Positions 20,831 to 33,633 are shown, numbered from the stretch's first letter. The stretch is 64,000 bases of DNA from Haliotis asinina (GCF_037392515.1 NC_090282.1:31857054-31921053); one strand, 5' to 3'. The notes: generated by a model from the letters alone, not told the origin. Numbers and translations are program-made.

Positions 20831-22287
20831 AAATGGGGAGTATAGAAGGTACTGGTTGTTAAGGCTTTGCTGGGTATTATCTCATTTCCTAATACTCTTT
20901 TTTATGGCGTAACGGAAAGGTGTAGCTTAAGGATAGGGCATAACAAATCCTAGCAAAAACCTAAAGAGAAATACTTCTGTATTTGTGGTACACGGTGTTA
21001 AAGAGTATATTTTTATTGCTTTCATCAGGTGTATGAAGAAACTATGAAACGGAAAGCTATATACGAACATTTGAAACAACCGTGATAAGATAACAAGGGA
21101 AGCAGATTGATAATAGTGCTAAACTGGTTGGGTGGATGGGCAAATGGAATCCAGGGATTGTTCATCCATGAGTGATGAGATAACAATGGTGGCATTTAAC
21201 AAGGGAAATGGCAATAGAGAAATGTAAACCAGGAATTAATCCCGACCTTGTTAAAATTTTCACAGGCTTTCAAAACACTCATTTATTTCAACAAAAACGC
21301 TCTTGGTTTCTGGGGTTATTGTTGGCTTGGTTTGTTCTCTTTTTGCCGGCACCTTCATTGGCTACAAGCAGATTAGGATTAAAGGTCAGCAGAGGCTGTC
21401 CGGGGGTCGTCTCACACACCATGTCATGGCTCACATGCCATGTACTCTGAACACAGTTCATAATAATTAGTGAACTCAGTTATCACCAGTAATTACCAGT
21501 AATCAAATATGACGCGGCGAGACCAGTTATAAGAGAAACTTTCAATGTCAAACTAAAGGTGGATTCATTTATCGATGGCTTGAAGGAACTGGTGACAGTA
21601 GATCATAGACCAGTGCCAACCATCTTCCAAGAAGAGAGAAACAGTAAGTCTTGTAATCATCATTGTAGATATTTTCAAGTGCCAGTCACCAAAATACGTT
21701 CAAATTGATTAACATCATGAAATCTGAACAATGCTTCTCCTCGACCAAAAAGCAGAAAACATCGACAACTCTACGGGAGGATCGACATCCAGAAATACAG
21801 ACTTTTAACTGGCACCATCTCACCACCTGTTTATGGTGACGCAGTGTTCCATCTGGTGGGATTGTAAATTGAAATGCGACTAAATAATACGTGATATATA
21901 TGTAAATTTATGTGTGAGTGATGTAAAGTTCATGAAATTGTCCGTGATATATTGCATTTTAAAATGTGACTGGGAAGTCTTTAAGTAAATTTTCTTTGTA
22001 TGTGTAAATTTAAATGTGACTGTGTATGGTATGAAGTGTGAGATGAACCCTGCCCAATCTGTTTGTTTTAAGGATTAGAACGGTCCACAGCTTTCAATCC
22101 CATAACAATTCCTGCCGGCAAAAAGAGAACACGCCGTTGGATTATTGCCAAGACAAGTTAAAGGATTAATGACAAAGTTGCCATAAAATTTGAAAGCATA
22201 TGCATTTTATTCTATGCGACTAAACCAAATAGTGATTCAGCTTCCTGTTGGATTAGGAAGGCAAGGAACAGGGCACAATTAAGGTAA
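20831..22287. other. No gene seen; weak inverted repeat
   Basis: A 19-bp word (TGTTCTCTTTTTGCCGGCA at about 21333) recurs inverted as TGCCGGCAAAAAGAGAACA at about 22115, with weaker flanking similarity, suggesting an old inverted pair of one repeat. No coding gene was recognised. Confidence 0.4.
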
Positions 22288-22605
22288 ATATCGCTTTCTC
22301 GCTTTTTCGCTCTATCGCTTTCTCGCTTTATCGCTTTCTCGACTGGCTGTATCGCTTTCTCGCTCTATCGCTTTATCGACTGGCTGTATCGCTTTCTCGC
22401 TCTATCGCTTTCTCGTTTTATCGCTTTCTCGCCTTGTTTTATCGCTCTCTCGCTTTCTCGCTCTATCGCTTTATCACTTTCTCGTCTAGTGCTATTGCTT
22501 TCTCGTCTCGAGTTATCGCTTTATCGTCTCGTGTTATCACTTTCTCGTCTCGCGATATCGCTTTCTCGTCTTGTGATATCGCTTTCTCGCTTTCTCGCCT
22601 GAAAA
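22288..22605. repeat. GAGAAAGCGATA minisatellite, array 2 (reverse)
   Basis: Units of TATCGCTTTCTCG plus variable bases, the reverse complement of array 1 at 18920-19200. Its right end reads CTTTCTCGCCTGAAAAATTTC, mirroring the TTTCAGGCGAGAAAG start of array 1, so the two are inverted copies of one repeat family about 3.1 kb apart. Confidence 0.9.
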
Positions 22606-22611
22606 ATTTCA

Positions 22612-22990
22612 TGGCTCCACTATTGTTAGGGCATCATAGCTCAGCTATTGCTACGGCATGATAGCTGCACTATTGCCAGGACATCATAGCTCAGCTATTG
22701 CTACGGCATGATAGCTCCACTATTGTTAGGACATCATGGCTCCGCTATTGCTACGGCATGATAGCTGCACTATTGCCAATACATCATAGCTCAGCTATTG
22801 CTACGGCATGATAGCTGCACTATTGCCAGGACATCATAGCTCAGCTATTGCTACGGCATGATAGCTGCGCTATTGCCAGGACATCATAGCTCAGCTATTG
22901 CTACGGCATGATAGCTCCACTATTGTTAGGACATCATGGCTCCGCTATTGCTACGGCGTTATGGCTCCACCATTGTTAGGACATCAAAAC
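22612..22990. repeat. 25/50-bp tandem array
   Basis: About seven 50-bp units, each a dimer of diverged 25-bp halves (CATCATAGCTCAGCTATTGC and CATGATAGCTGCACTATTGC words). Late units carry CCACTATTGTTAGGACATC variants. It directly abuts array 2 of the GAGAAAGCGATA minisatellite. Confidence 0.9.
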
Positions 22991-25139
22991 TTCACTAGTG
23001 TCAGCACAAAACAACTCCACTATTGACTGTCTATACATACATGCGAGATATCCATCCGATTTCGATCATGATAATACAACCATGGTTATAGGACATCTCG
23101 CCTATATCCAAATGAGGATACCAGAGCATTAGTCAATAAAGCATATCACAACTACACAACATCATGGATTAATGAGCAATTGGTAATCGCCTGCTGAGTT
23201 TCTGATCACTGAAGGATTGTATAAAAGCGCCCATCCCTTTTTCTATGTTACAAATTAAATTCTGGTAAAAATAAAGCCGTCAAAACAATCATCCACGCCC
23301 ATGCGATATATCCATTATGCAATCCCGCTGACATGGCATATGAATCTCTATCAAATAGTGAAAAGTTGACGTGTTGTACTGCACAGCTGGCACCAGTCAT
23401 CAACATATTAACACGTCAAAATTGACCAAAGTTTCACCACTATTTTATAACTGTATGTGTTATTGAAAATTGGAAATTTACAGACCAATTGGACACATTC
23501 CACAGTGTTAAACCTGTCAAGGGTCACAATGACAACGAGTATCAGACTTAATCGCTGACCAGTATCGCTTAAGCTAACAGAACCAAGGTGCAATGCATGT
23601 ATCTGTCTCTACGGCTGTTTGTAGTTCATGCTGGTGAAATCTCGTGCTTGCCATGTATACTTTCGTGGCATACTCACGACTGGCTATCGATGCCTTGGTC
23701 CATCCAGATGATATACTCTGAAGTTCACAATAACAAGATTATCGTAAGTTGTAGCTGTAAACGCGAATATCTGCGATAGCTGCAGTAGATATATAACACG
23801 GGTGACAGTCATAAATCAGGGGGTGGCTGTCTTGTGAATTTTATCTATTGCATTACGTTGTGAATACATGCTGTTTTGTAACTGTGTACAATGTAGATTG
23901 TGTAAACGCCCTCTGGCTTGATGTGTAGAGTATTTAACAATGACAGCGTTGTATACTTTTGAGTGTGTCGTGATTAATGTAGTATGTATAACGAATCTAC
24001 GTATGATGTTTATGTTCTTTGAAAGTTGATTGATCACTATAATAATTGTACCCATGCTATTATCGAATGATTATGTAACAAAAGACCACGTGACAGCTGT
24101 GATTAAACTCCTTGTTTGTTTACTCAGGTGTTGTGTTGTGTATGGGTAGATATAGTCATACCTCTTGCCAAGCGAGCCAATTCCCCGAACTCGCGGTTTA
24201 ATAAACATATGCTAAGACGAGTTAGCTGGTCACCTAGAATGGGAGTATGTATATGCTACTGTTCAAAATAGGGAATAGCGTTCCCTTTCTTGTCACTACC
24301 TCGTGGTGAAATTGAAACATCAACGATTGTGGAAAACCCGACTGTTGAAACGTTGAAGCCATTCCTCGGACTCCTCTGTTTCCAGGTCGGACAGGTAAAT
24401 TAGTGGAAGGAAATGGCTCTTTCGTTGTTATTCAACGACATCACATCACTGAAATACATGTACATTACAGTTCTTAACAAGATTATATTGTATAGAACAT
24501 TCAGTATTTGGTATTGTTTGCAAAGTCCGACCAAAATACAGAGACTACGTAATTCCGTATTGGACGGAGTGTATCTTTGCTCATGCTGTCAACCACCAGA
24601 TTGTCTTGGTGGACTTGTGTGATGTACAGACTGCAACGATACTGCATAAATATTGTGACTGAGCCATCATCCACGCCTATTCATTGCCGACAGTTAAACG
24701 TACAAAATACAATACCGGCATCTTGTCATTAAATTGGGGAATAAACACGAAATAGAAAAGCACAATATCCTGTATTATGTAAATGAACATGTGAAATCAT
24801 CTGTCATAAAGTGAAAAAAGAAAGGACTAAATCGATTTTTTCCCTTCTGCTGCATTGTTTTCGCGTATCCACGGTGTCCAGTCTCGTGCATAGTTATCTT
24901 GTCATGCGCAGTGTTTACAATAGACACATCACGAGTGACCGCCGTTGATGTTTTACAAACAGCATCATCTTCAGTTGTTTGCTCTCATCATCCATGTAAT
25001 CAATAACCCATTTTCCTCGCTTTCGCGTCCTCTTTCATTCCGATCAGCTGGTGTGTTGACGGTGTTGCCATTGACGACAGCAATAGTGTAGTCAATCAAA
25101 CGCTCGCCACCCGTGACGGGACGTGTACGTTAAGAGACA
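22991..25139. other. No gene seen
   Basis: About 2.1 kb with no recognised domain, repeat array or splice-consistent exon. Short frames (23588-23779, 23816-24055, 24413-24622) have no motif. Confidence 0.45.
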
Positions 25140-25255
25140 TTTGGGGAAGAGGTAGTAGTAGAAGGGGCCCTGCTTGCACAAACGTTGGTGGGAAATGAAA
25201 TAACGGGAGCTCGCTGCGTCGATTTACTAGTCCCTAACGTCAAACTTCATTACAG
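25140..25255 (+). other. Possible noncoding first exon of the DHHC gene
   Basis: A relatively GC-rich segment ends CATTACAG followed by GTATGT, a good splice donor at 25256. Candidate acceptors ahead of the DHHC start are CTTTTTTGTCCAG ending at 25920 and TTGCTATTTTCAG ending at 26379. The assignment rests on position and splice signals alone; the 5' boundary is arbitrary. Confidence 0.3.
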
Positions 25256-26460
25256 GTATGTATGATTTATGATAAACATGTTATACCGCGTAACACAATC
25301 ATACCCTCTGGCAACTGAAACACTACTTGTATATGTAAACTTACTGCAGCCATAGTCATTGATATTTGTGAAGAAGTTAAAGCATTATAAAGTGAAGATA
25401 TATTGCATGGCCCGAGCAAACATATACTGATTACACTCGATCAAGGCTGGTTGATTGGACGTAGGGCCCTAATGGAGAATTGATAAAGCAATCCAGCTGT
25501 GATTATAGATCACAATGCGTGTCGAAAGGAAACCCAGCTCTAAGTAAATATTTAAGTATGGACTTAACAATGGAAGTGATAATGCTATGTCCGAGTAAAC
25601 CTTGAACATGTCTCTCGGCTACAAGTCCTCTTGTTAAAGCATTACCGTATGGGTATATTGTATCATGACTTTAGTATATATCAAACACGAAACTGAAATA
25701 AGCTATGCACAACCATAACAGAAACCTTACGATTAATGAACCATGACGACCGCTTATTATATCAAATGTTGGAACCCCCTGCAAGGACATTCTGTTAGCT
25801 TCCCGTTTCGTGCGATCAGTGTAGTTTGGTATTTTCTGGTACTGTATGCGCCCTGACAATGTATGTACCCTAACAGCACAATGTTGTCACATGTTGATCA
25901 CTTTTTCCTTTTTTGTCCAGGCCTGTAACTGCGCCGCTTTTTGTACCCTCGGATGCGTTCAGTCACCCGTGGGCTGTTACTGTGTTGGAATACAACCCCA
26001 GCTCACACACCTGCCGGGTCATACACCAGAGAGATTTGTCTGTACATGTCGACAGTTACAGTGCATAGTACAAAGCATGTGCACGGTGGGTCATTGAGAC
26101 GCCTGGATATGTTGTCCTGAGTGTCAAAGCGTCATTAACAGGCGACAAGCTAGCTAGCGTGATACAGACACATGATTACCTATATCAAACAAATACGACA
26201 AATAATGGTGTCTCCGACCTGTGCAATGCCTGAGAATCAAAGAACATTTGTTTTTCCTACAAGCCGAACGAGTATTTGCGAGAACGTTAATAGCATATTA
26301 CACGATACACGTATCTTATAGCCCTACTGACGTAACTAAAACGTTAGGTTTTGGCTGGAAGGTTAGTTGCTATTTTCAGTCCCTGGTCATTGGATATTTT
26401 CCTGGTGTCGCGTATGTAACAAGGCAATACATTAGAGGTAAACCTATTTTATTTTTTAAA
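25256..26460 (+). other. Probable intron and 5' UTR of the DHHC gene
   Basis: The DHHC frame stays open upstream of its first ATG, but no conserved sequence is seen there, so that part is more likely leader than coding. Upstream ATGs in other frames would form short uORFs if the 25921 acceptor is used; the 26379 acceptor would leave a short clean leader. Confidence 0.35.
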
Positions 26461-27558
26461 ATGCCGGCGAACAACGTTGCACGCGAGTCTCTGATGTCCA
26501 AGTTCAGGTCTCATTACAAAAAGAACAATCATCCCTTGACGCCAGAGTTTGTTATTGCGCACGCAGTGCCTATGTTCTTATTCACTATAGTAGGCACATG
26601 GGTGATTGGTATCGCTGACGTCCTACCCACCATCTACAGGGACAAGGGACCGACCACGGTGCTGCTGCAGAGGCTGTTCGTTTCCTTCCTCTTCGCCGAG
26701 TTGATGATTAACTGGCTGTGTATCCGGTACGTGGATTCGTCCTACTCTCATTATAAGAAGTCAGGTCAAGGTCACTCGAGTGATGTGGAAGGTCAAGGAG
26801 ATGGGAAAGGGAAAACCTCCGCAGAAAACAATGAAAACGGAAATCGGACGCCGGAGACCGCTGGGCTGCGTGAACGATTCGTCAAACCATCTTCTATGGA
26901 TTTTTCTGGTTTGGCGAATAAGGATAAAACTGGCGGTAAAAGTGTTAAATACCCGTACTGGTCATGGTGTCCATGTTTTCAGTGTGACGTCATGCGCCCC
27001 CCTCGATGCCATCACTGCGAACTGTGCAAAACGTGCATTCTCAAACGGGACCACCATTGCTACTTCGCGGGCAGTTGCGTGGGGTGGAGGAATCTACGTC
27101 ACTTTGTGATATTCTGTCTGTGGGCATCGCTTGCGTGCTCCTATGCTCTTGTTCACGCATTGTATTACGTGTACTACTATTTCTGGTTCCGGATTTCCTA
27201 CCTCGACTTCATACCACCCTTAACAGTATTACGTATGATGCTGGGATACACGTCTCCAATAGTCGTCATATACATGTCTGTCACGTGCTTTCTGTTTTAT
27301 TTTGTATTTTTGTCAGCTTCGTTCCTACTTGAACATACTTTGATGATCAAGAATGGAATGACCTCATTTGAACTTGGCAATCTTAACAGAAAAAAGATCG
27401 AAATCACTGACACGCGTCCCCTATCTGGTAAACTGCAGTCAGTATTTGGACCCAACTGGGGTCTAAGTATTTTTCTACCGTTACACAATGTGTACCCCCC
27501 AACTGAGGACCCTCTGCTGTGGCCGACGATCAAAGTACAACGTCATACGTCGGAGTAG
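26461..27558 (+). CDS. DHHC-type palmitoyltransferase (ZDHHC24-like)
   Basis: A 365-aa integral membrane S-acyltransferase that would transfer palmitate from acyl-CoA to protein cysteines. Four hydrophobic segments at about 31-50, 66-88, 212-238 and 264-290 give the usual 2+2 topology, with the Cys-rich domain (170-208) between TM2 and TM3. Zinc-ligand cysteines 172, 175, 186, 189, 192 and 206 and His185 are present, and DHHC is at 197-200 with Cys200 as acyl acceptor. The motif is followed by YFAGSCVGWRN rather than the common PW.NC; such changes occur in the ZDHHC22/24 group. A TTxE-like TSFE (301-304) and a PNWG motif (331-334) complete the C-terminus. A Gly/Asn/Lys-rich linker (101-135) is species-specific in style. 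The start is the first in-frame ATG. Endomembrane location is expected; the paralogue assignment is tentative. Confidence 0.9.
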   Translation: MPANNVARESLMSKFRSHYKKNNHPLTPEFVIAHAVPMFLFTIVGTWVIGIADVLPTIYRDKGPTTVLLQRLFVSFLFAELMINWLCIRYVDSSYSHYKKSGQGHSSDVEGQGDGKGKTSAENNENGNRTPETAGLRERFVKPSSMDFSGLANKDKTGGKSVKYPYWSWCPCFQCDVMRPPRCHHCELCKTCILKRDHHCYFAGSCVGWRNLRHFVIFCLWASLACSYALVHALYYVYYYFWFRISYLDFIPPLTVLRMMLGYTSPIVVIYMSVTCFLFYFVFLSASFLLEHTLMIKNGMTSFELGNLNRKKIEITDTRPLSGKLQSVFGPNWGLSIFLPLHNVYPPTEDPLLWPTIKVQRHTSE

Positions 27559-29384
27559 AACATATGTTATGAAAAGCAGCCGTCATCTCTCCGACAGTCC
27601 CTCCCCACACCGCCGTCCATATTCCGTGAAAGGCTCCCATTGTCCAGTGATGTAATTCACAAGCTGTGATGGGTCGAGATCACCGAGTCCTTGCAGCAGT
27701 TACTCCTATCATAAAAACTGTATGTTACTTTTACTCATTGAAAATATTTGCTTTTGCCAAATAAGTGTAGATATATTTACTCCTATATGGGTTTTTGATA
27801 GCATTGTTTATGTGACGTCTGTGAAACAGGGTGTTATACTACCGAATCCTTTACAGATTTTATATTTAGTATCAGATCGATATTTTCAAATGGTGAATAT
27901 TTCTACTGTACGGTGCCGCCAAATATTTTGCTATTATTGGCCATGTGCTTTAAAAGTGCAACTGACTTTCCCGAATGGCCCAGTCTTGTAAATGTCCCGT
28001 TCAATACGAAAGTAAAGACGTTGATTATGGCATAATATTTCTTGTGTATACAACGTATTGTACACCAAGTCTTGACTTGCAGATGTGTGTTTTATCTGTC
28101 TCTTCATCGGACTGTGTCCATGTGTGTATCTGTTATGAGTGTGTGTGCGATTGGGTTGTCTAAAAAAGACGTCTTAAGACACGATACCCATTGGTGAGTT
28201 CTACTGACATCAAGTAGAGGTGATCAGATTTATAGTTATATGTCGGGTATCATATGAAATAGATGTGATATATTCAGTTATATCTCGCTTTGGTGAAATC
28301 CACGGGCCCCTGTGGTGCTGACACACAAACATTCAGTAAGATTTGGATCTTCAGGTTGTCCACGTTCAACCGACGCAACTTTGTACATTCATACATTTAC
28401 TCACCGTAGTACTGAGGCTGAACCTTTTGTCAAGTAAAATCTTTGCAAATGTGTGCACTAATACTGATCTAAAAGTTCAACTATATGGTAAGACACAAAA
28501 CCTTTGCTTTAAATATATAAAACTAAACCGTAAGTTACTGAAATGAAATTTCTTAGTGCCAAAGTGGAATTATAATTCAAATGTTTTAAAAGGGTTTGGG
28601 AAGTATTGTTTTTGTAATTGAGACATATTATTATGCACAATTATGTGTTAAGACAAAGAAACATAGAAGATTGAATAGTTTTACTGTAGATGGGGTTAAT
28701 AGACTCCCGACCTGGTATGATGTCACATCAAATGTTTTGCACTGAACTGTACTTGCACCGATCACCATAGCGTCTTTCAAGCCATGCCTATTTAAAACGC
28801 CATCTAACACGAAGCTCTGACAACGGTTGGCAACGTACGTGTATACCTTCACGCAAACCAAAAACACTGTGAACGTTACATAGTAACAGAGATACTGAAA
28901 AGGTGTATCCTAGATACGGAGGAAGATCGATCGTTTACAAGTGTAGAGTTTCCACATCGCTGTTTGCCCCACTGACACACCTGCCAAGAAAAGCAGGACA
29001 TACGTTGATAATTAAAATTACGGTAACTGCATGTCTTATCAACGCCTGCAGCACGTTACGCTGCAGAGTATTTCCCTGAGATCGAAGTATGACACTGACG
29101 AGAATATACTCCACCTGCTACATCAGTTCACGGAACATGTTTCTTTCCATTGGACATGCTTCCTTCTATTCACTGCCTGTCGTCGACTAACATCGTCGAA
29201 TTACCATGCGAACCAACTTTTTCTGTGCTTCAGGTGCTTGTATTGAATGAGGTAGGACGGTGTACTGATGAAAGTAATGAACAAACAGATATACAGTGGA
29301 ATCTGTCTTAACCGGACACTGGCGAATCCGGATTCAGTGACTGATTGCTTTCACTACGTCCATTTATCACCATCTTGTTTGTTT
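27559..29384. other. 3' flank of the DHHC gene; no gene seen
   Basis: It probably holds the DHHC 3' UTR, but no canonical AATAAA was found soon after the stop. Open frames at 27722, 27975 and 28343 have no recognisable domain. Confidence 0.4.
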
Positions 29385-29535
29385 GTCGCTGAACGCCACA
29401 TTCAGCAACTGTCTACGTGTACGACAGTAGTCTGTCAATAAACAATCCAGTAACTGACGTCATGACCATCGATCTGGGAAGTTGGAATACGATGACATGC
29501 AGTAACCATATCATCATCTGAAATATCTGTACTCA
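29385..29535 (-). mobile_element. SINE type B, diverged copy
   Basis: TTTGTCGCTGAACGCCACA, AATAAACAATCCAGTAACTG and GTTGGAATACGATGACATG follow the reverse complement of the type B SINE with several gaps. Confidence 0.5.
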
Positions 29536-29789
29536 AGACTCCTTCGGGACTCCGACCAGTGCTGATTTCTGCATCATCCCCCACGAACATCAGGTTGAGA
29601 TACCTGTCCCTCTCAAATTTAGACTAAACATGTTCCGCTCTGTTGTGCTGCAGTGTTGAGCTGTTGAGGTGCAACCGCGATAAATGGAATGTTTCCTTTA
29701 AATGTAAAATGCACCTCAGATGGTTTCTATCGTGTTTCGCACCCGTATATATTTTCATATACAAACAGGGCTTAACCTTGACTTATAAA

Positions 29790-30065
29790 ATACAGGTGAA
29801 GATCACGGGGTAGAATAGGGCTTCAGCAACCCATGCTTGAAATAAAAGGCGACTATGCTTGTCGTAAGAGGCGACCAACGGGATCGGGTGGTCAGGCTTG
29901 CTGACACATGTCATCAGTTCCCAATTGCGCAGATCGATGCTCATCACCAGTTGATCACTGGATTGTCTGGTTCAGAGTCAATTATTTACAGCCCGCCGCC
30001 ATATAGCTGGAATATTGCTGAGTGCAGCATAAAACTAAACTCTCTCACTCTCACTAACTCACTTG
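29790..30065 (+). mobile_element. SINE type B, near full length
   Basis: The best copy in the window. It reads GTAGAATAGGGCTTCAGCAA, CTTGTCGTAAGAGGCGACC, CGGGATCGGGTGGTCAGGC, TGACACATGTCATCAGTTCC, GATCACTGGATTGTCTGG, CATATAGCTGGAATATTGC, GCATAAAACTAAACTCTC and a CACTCTCACTAACTCAC end. About 270 bp. Confidence 0.8.
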
Positions 30066-30229
30066 ACTACAAAAAGTCTGGTTCAGGGGACCCCATCAAT
30101 AAATATTACGACACTCACAAATAACACGAGGGTCATGTAAACTATTGAAATGGTATAGTGTACATATAGACATTAACCTCAGAGCCTGAAATTAATCAGT
30201 GGTAACTGTGGATAGTGGTCAAGACACAT

Positions 30230-30390
30230 GGGTGAGTGAGTGAATGAGTTTATTTTTACGCCGGTTTAGCAACATTCCAGCTATATCACGGCGGGGTACC
30301 CACCGCACACATTGCACCATGTGGGGAATCGAACTCGGGTATTCGGAGAGACGAGCGAACGCTTTAACCACTTGGCTACCCTAGCGCCCA
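30230..30390 (-). mobile_element. SINE type A (tRNA-headed)
   Basis: In reverse complement it reads CTAGGGTAGCCAAGTGGTTA (A-box region), GAGTTCGATTCCCCACATG (B box), CCGTGATATAGCTGGAATG and a GTAAAAATAAACTCATTCAC tail ending in CACTCACTCAC. It is well preserved. Confidence 0.8.
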
Positions 30391-33074
30391 CGTAGTGGTG
30401 AAATAACAGACACCGACAGCTATTATTGATGCTCTGTAGGTACGAGAGATGGTTACTGTGATTTCATATCCCTGAATCACGGACTCAGACGGGCTGGCAC
30501 TGGTGACCCAATCAACCTATGAAATAGGTAAGCAAAAACAACATGATAAAATCAATATTTATGTCAATATAAATCTATATATATACATATATATAGATAT
30601 AGATATATAGATATGTAAAACTTCCTGTTCCTATGAACATGTATTGATCTTCTGGAGGCAAGATGCCTGCAGGATGAAGAACGCTCAGTAATTCTTGAAA
30701 CATCTTACGGACTGGCCTTGACCAACTCATTTGTCCGGATTGTAAGAAAATTGGACAGCTTCTGTCCATCACCGTGTTCACTGCCACGATGAGTTATCTG
30801 ACTATGTTAAGGACACCCAACAGCTTGAATCGTTCTTTTTTGTCTTTTTAAAATTTATACTCAAAGGTCTGTCAGCGTTAATTGCTTTTGCCTCAACAAA
30901 TGTCCACGCAATATTATGTTTTCAGTCATTGATCATATTGATTTGGAGCAACAGAGACGTTATTCAATTGCAACTGACTGTTATTTTAGACATCTGATTG
31001 CAAACTAACTGGCGGGACTGTCATTTCATGACATCTCATGACAAGTTGATTGTGGGGACTGTTATGTCTTACATTTACATTATAACGTGTATATTGGTCC
31101 CTCGAGGCCCATGGGTTGATGCATCCTCGATGATTGTTTATGTTCATGCTCATGCTTGTGATTTAATGCTGTTGGAAATAAGAATTACTACCACGAAGCA
31201 CCCTATAACTTCTGATTTCAGAGCAGAGCACATAGAAAACGTTACTCGCTTGTAAGCAGGGTTCATGGAAACCGATAGAAGAGCACTCAGCCAATCAGAA
31301 AGCGACATGTATGTATGTTTATGTTCACAAACAAACATCGAGGGTACATCAACTCATGGGCCCCGATCGACCAGTGAACAACGTATTTATCTTACCGAAC
31401 ACCTAATTGTTAAATTTGAACTGTTGGAGGCACAGGTAGCCATGGCTCGGTTTTGCTGACAAGACAAATTTAGAAGTTAAGTCATACCCTTTCCATCGAT
31501 TTTCATTCGCAATACATTGGTAATTTCCGTACATCATACCATTCGTCACCACTCGGGCCTTTCCGTAACCTCCAAGAAGACTTGCCCTGCTCTCAATGCT
31601 TGTTATGTGCGAAAATACGACAAATACATCAGAATAGCATTATGTTATTGTTTAAAAAATCAAGAAAACTATATGTCGTCACACCGAAAGTACTAAGAAC
31701 GTAACAGACCTGAGCTGTATGATGTGAATTTCGGATACAAATCATGCGACTGAGAGTGAGAGATTCAAATACACAACTGTGCCAACGTAACGGCTTTCAT
31801 GGGCCCAACTGAGTGTATTTCTGATATTTTTGCGGGCTTGTGGGTGATTGTACATGCGCTTCGAACAGAGTTAAGAAATTTCATTGTACATTCTTGCGCG
31901 TTTCAAAACAATAACATTATTCTGTATGTAACTGGTAAACTTTAATCTTTAACATTATGCAAACGTTTCAACCACTGGAAATAGTTTAGTCTGACTTTTC
32001 TTTGACCATTCATATATTTTTCAGCAAATTCATTTAAAATTCCACTTGAGGTACATGATAGCCAGGTTAAGCAAATGTTCAGTTTGATAAATACTTTAAA
32101 GTCATTTTTGAGTTTCTGCTTTAGGATTTAATGTTGCTGCTGGTTTTGAAGAAATTTATTAACATATTCAATAAAAATTGAATTTGTGATTGTTAAACCC
32201 TATTTCCAAATATTGTTGGAAATATAAGGTGAACTTTTAATAATTACATTTGAATATGTCTTTTACAAATATGTTTTCTCCTTCTTTTAGTTGTATCAAA
32301 GAGGTTTAATTCTTTTTTAAAAAAACGAGAGTAAAAACAAAAACCGCAACACAATGTACGGGTGCTTCAGTGATATCTAGAAACATAATCAAACTGGGAT
32401 GGAGTTATCGTTCCTGTGTGAAGCAGTTCCGATGTTCCTCCCCCAGTATGAAATCCTTCCAAAGGGACACTAGTCACTGCATGTACTCGGCTTGCCCCGA
32501 AATAACTCGCGTTGGTCACGAATGACATCATACGTGATTCAGTGTTAATCGAGATAAGGTACGGCCCCTCCTCGTGACTAGGGAACAGCATACAATATAT
32601 CTCATAATCCACTGTCTGAGGACATTTGTAACAATATCTGTGTTCATAGTTCCCCAGGGTAATGTTACATTATGTTTGCTTGTTCTTATCAACAAACAAC
32701 TTCAACATTATGTTCATTTCTCATTAACCCCACGACGTTTGGGAAGACACTCTTTATGGGAAACAAAACTTATGTTCATTAATTGTACTTGGTTAACCGG
32801 ACCTCGCGCTTCCAGTCCCGGACGGCGAATTTTCAAACCATTCAGATAGATTTCCATTGAAATATGATCCAGTTATCCGGACGGAGAGATGTGTGCAACG
32901 TGCATGTGTATGTGTCACGTCAATACCGTGTACTATCTTCACCTCTACTGTTCAAAGAGCTATAATCAGTGGAGTTTTCCACAAACAACACGTGTTCATT
33001 TGCTGACCTTTTTCGCAAGAGGCGAACGTGGCTGTGACGTCGTTATGATATTAAGCGTTATTGTTCTGACCCGT
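30391..33074. other. No gene seen
   Basis: Apart from an AT microsatellite at 30572-30615, no recognisable feature was found. Short frames at 30998, 31265, 32367 and 32574 lack motifs. Confidence 0.45.
30572..30615. repeat. (AT)n/(GATATA)n microsatellite
   Basis: CTATATATATACATATATAT grading into GATATAGATATATAGATATG; simple sequence. Confidence 0.85.
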
Positions 33075-33305
33075 GAATATCAGGGTTAGAATTTGTCTTC
33101 AATAACCCATGCTTGTCCTAAGAGGCGACTAAAGGGATCGGATGGTCGTTGACACGTGTCATCGGTTCCCAGTTGTATAGATCAATGCTCATGCTGTTGA
33201 TCACCGGATTGTCTTGTCCAAGCTCGAGCATTTGCATACAGTCGCCATATAAATTGTAGGTGGAATATTGCCAAGTGCGGCGTAAAGCTAAACTCTTTCA
33301 CTCAC
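33075..33305 (+). mobile_element. SINE type B
   Basis: GGGTTAGAATTTGTCTTCAA, CCCATGCTTGTCCTAAGAGG, GATCGGATGGTCGTTGACAC, ATCACCGGATTGTCTTGTCC, GTGGAATATTGCCAAGTGCG and a GTAAAGCTAAACTCTTTCAC tail. It is nearly complete, with a short internal loss compared with 29790-30065. Confidence 0.75.
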
Positions 33306-33633
33306 TGTTCTGAACTATGAGCTTGCATTCAAGCGTCAGTGAAATATGAAACAACTTTATTTCTGTCTGGGTGTCTCAGAAACGAGGTAATCTGTCTTCA
33401 AGGTGGAACCAAATACTACAGTTTCACGACGTTATACATCTGGTGTATCTATAGTAGCGCGTCATCCGCGTTATAACTGTACTGAGAACGATTTGACGAA
33501 ACTGGAAACTCATCGTGTTATCAAATCCACCAATGGGATAGAACCCAAGGAATTGATTGAGCTGTTCACTTTATATTTACACAAAATAGCCATATACATA
33601 TCTTAAATGATATCTACTATTATTTTTTCATTA

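Noticed and set aside
26221-26460. N-terminal extension of the DHHC protein
   Set aside because: No ATG occurs in this frame before 26461 and the sequence is not similar to DHHC proteins; it is more likely leader or intron.
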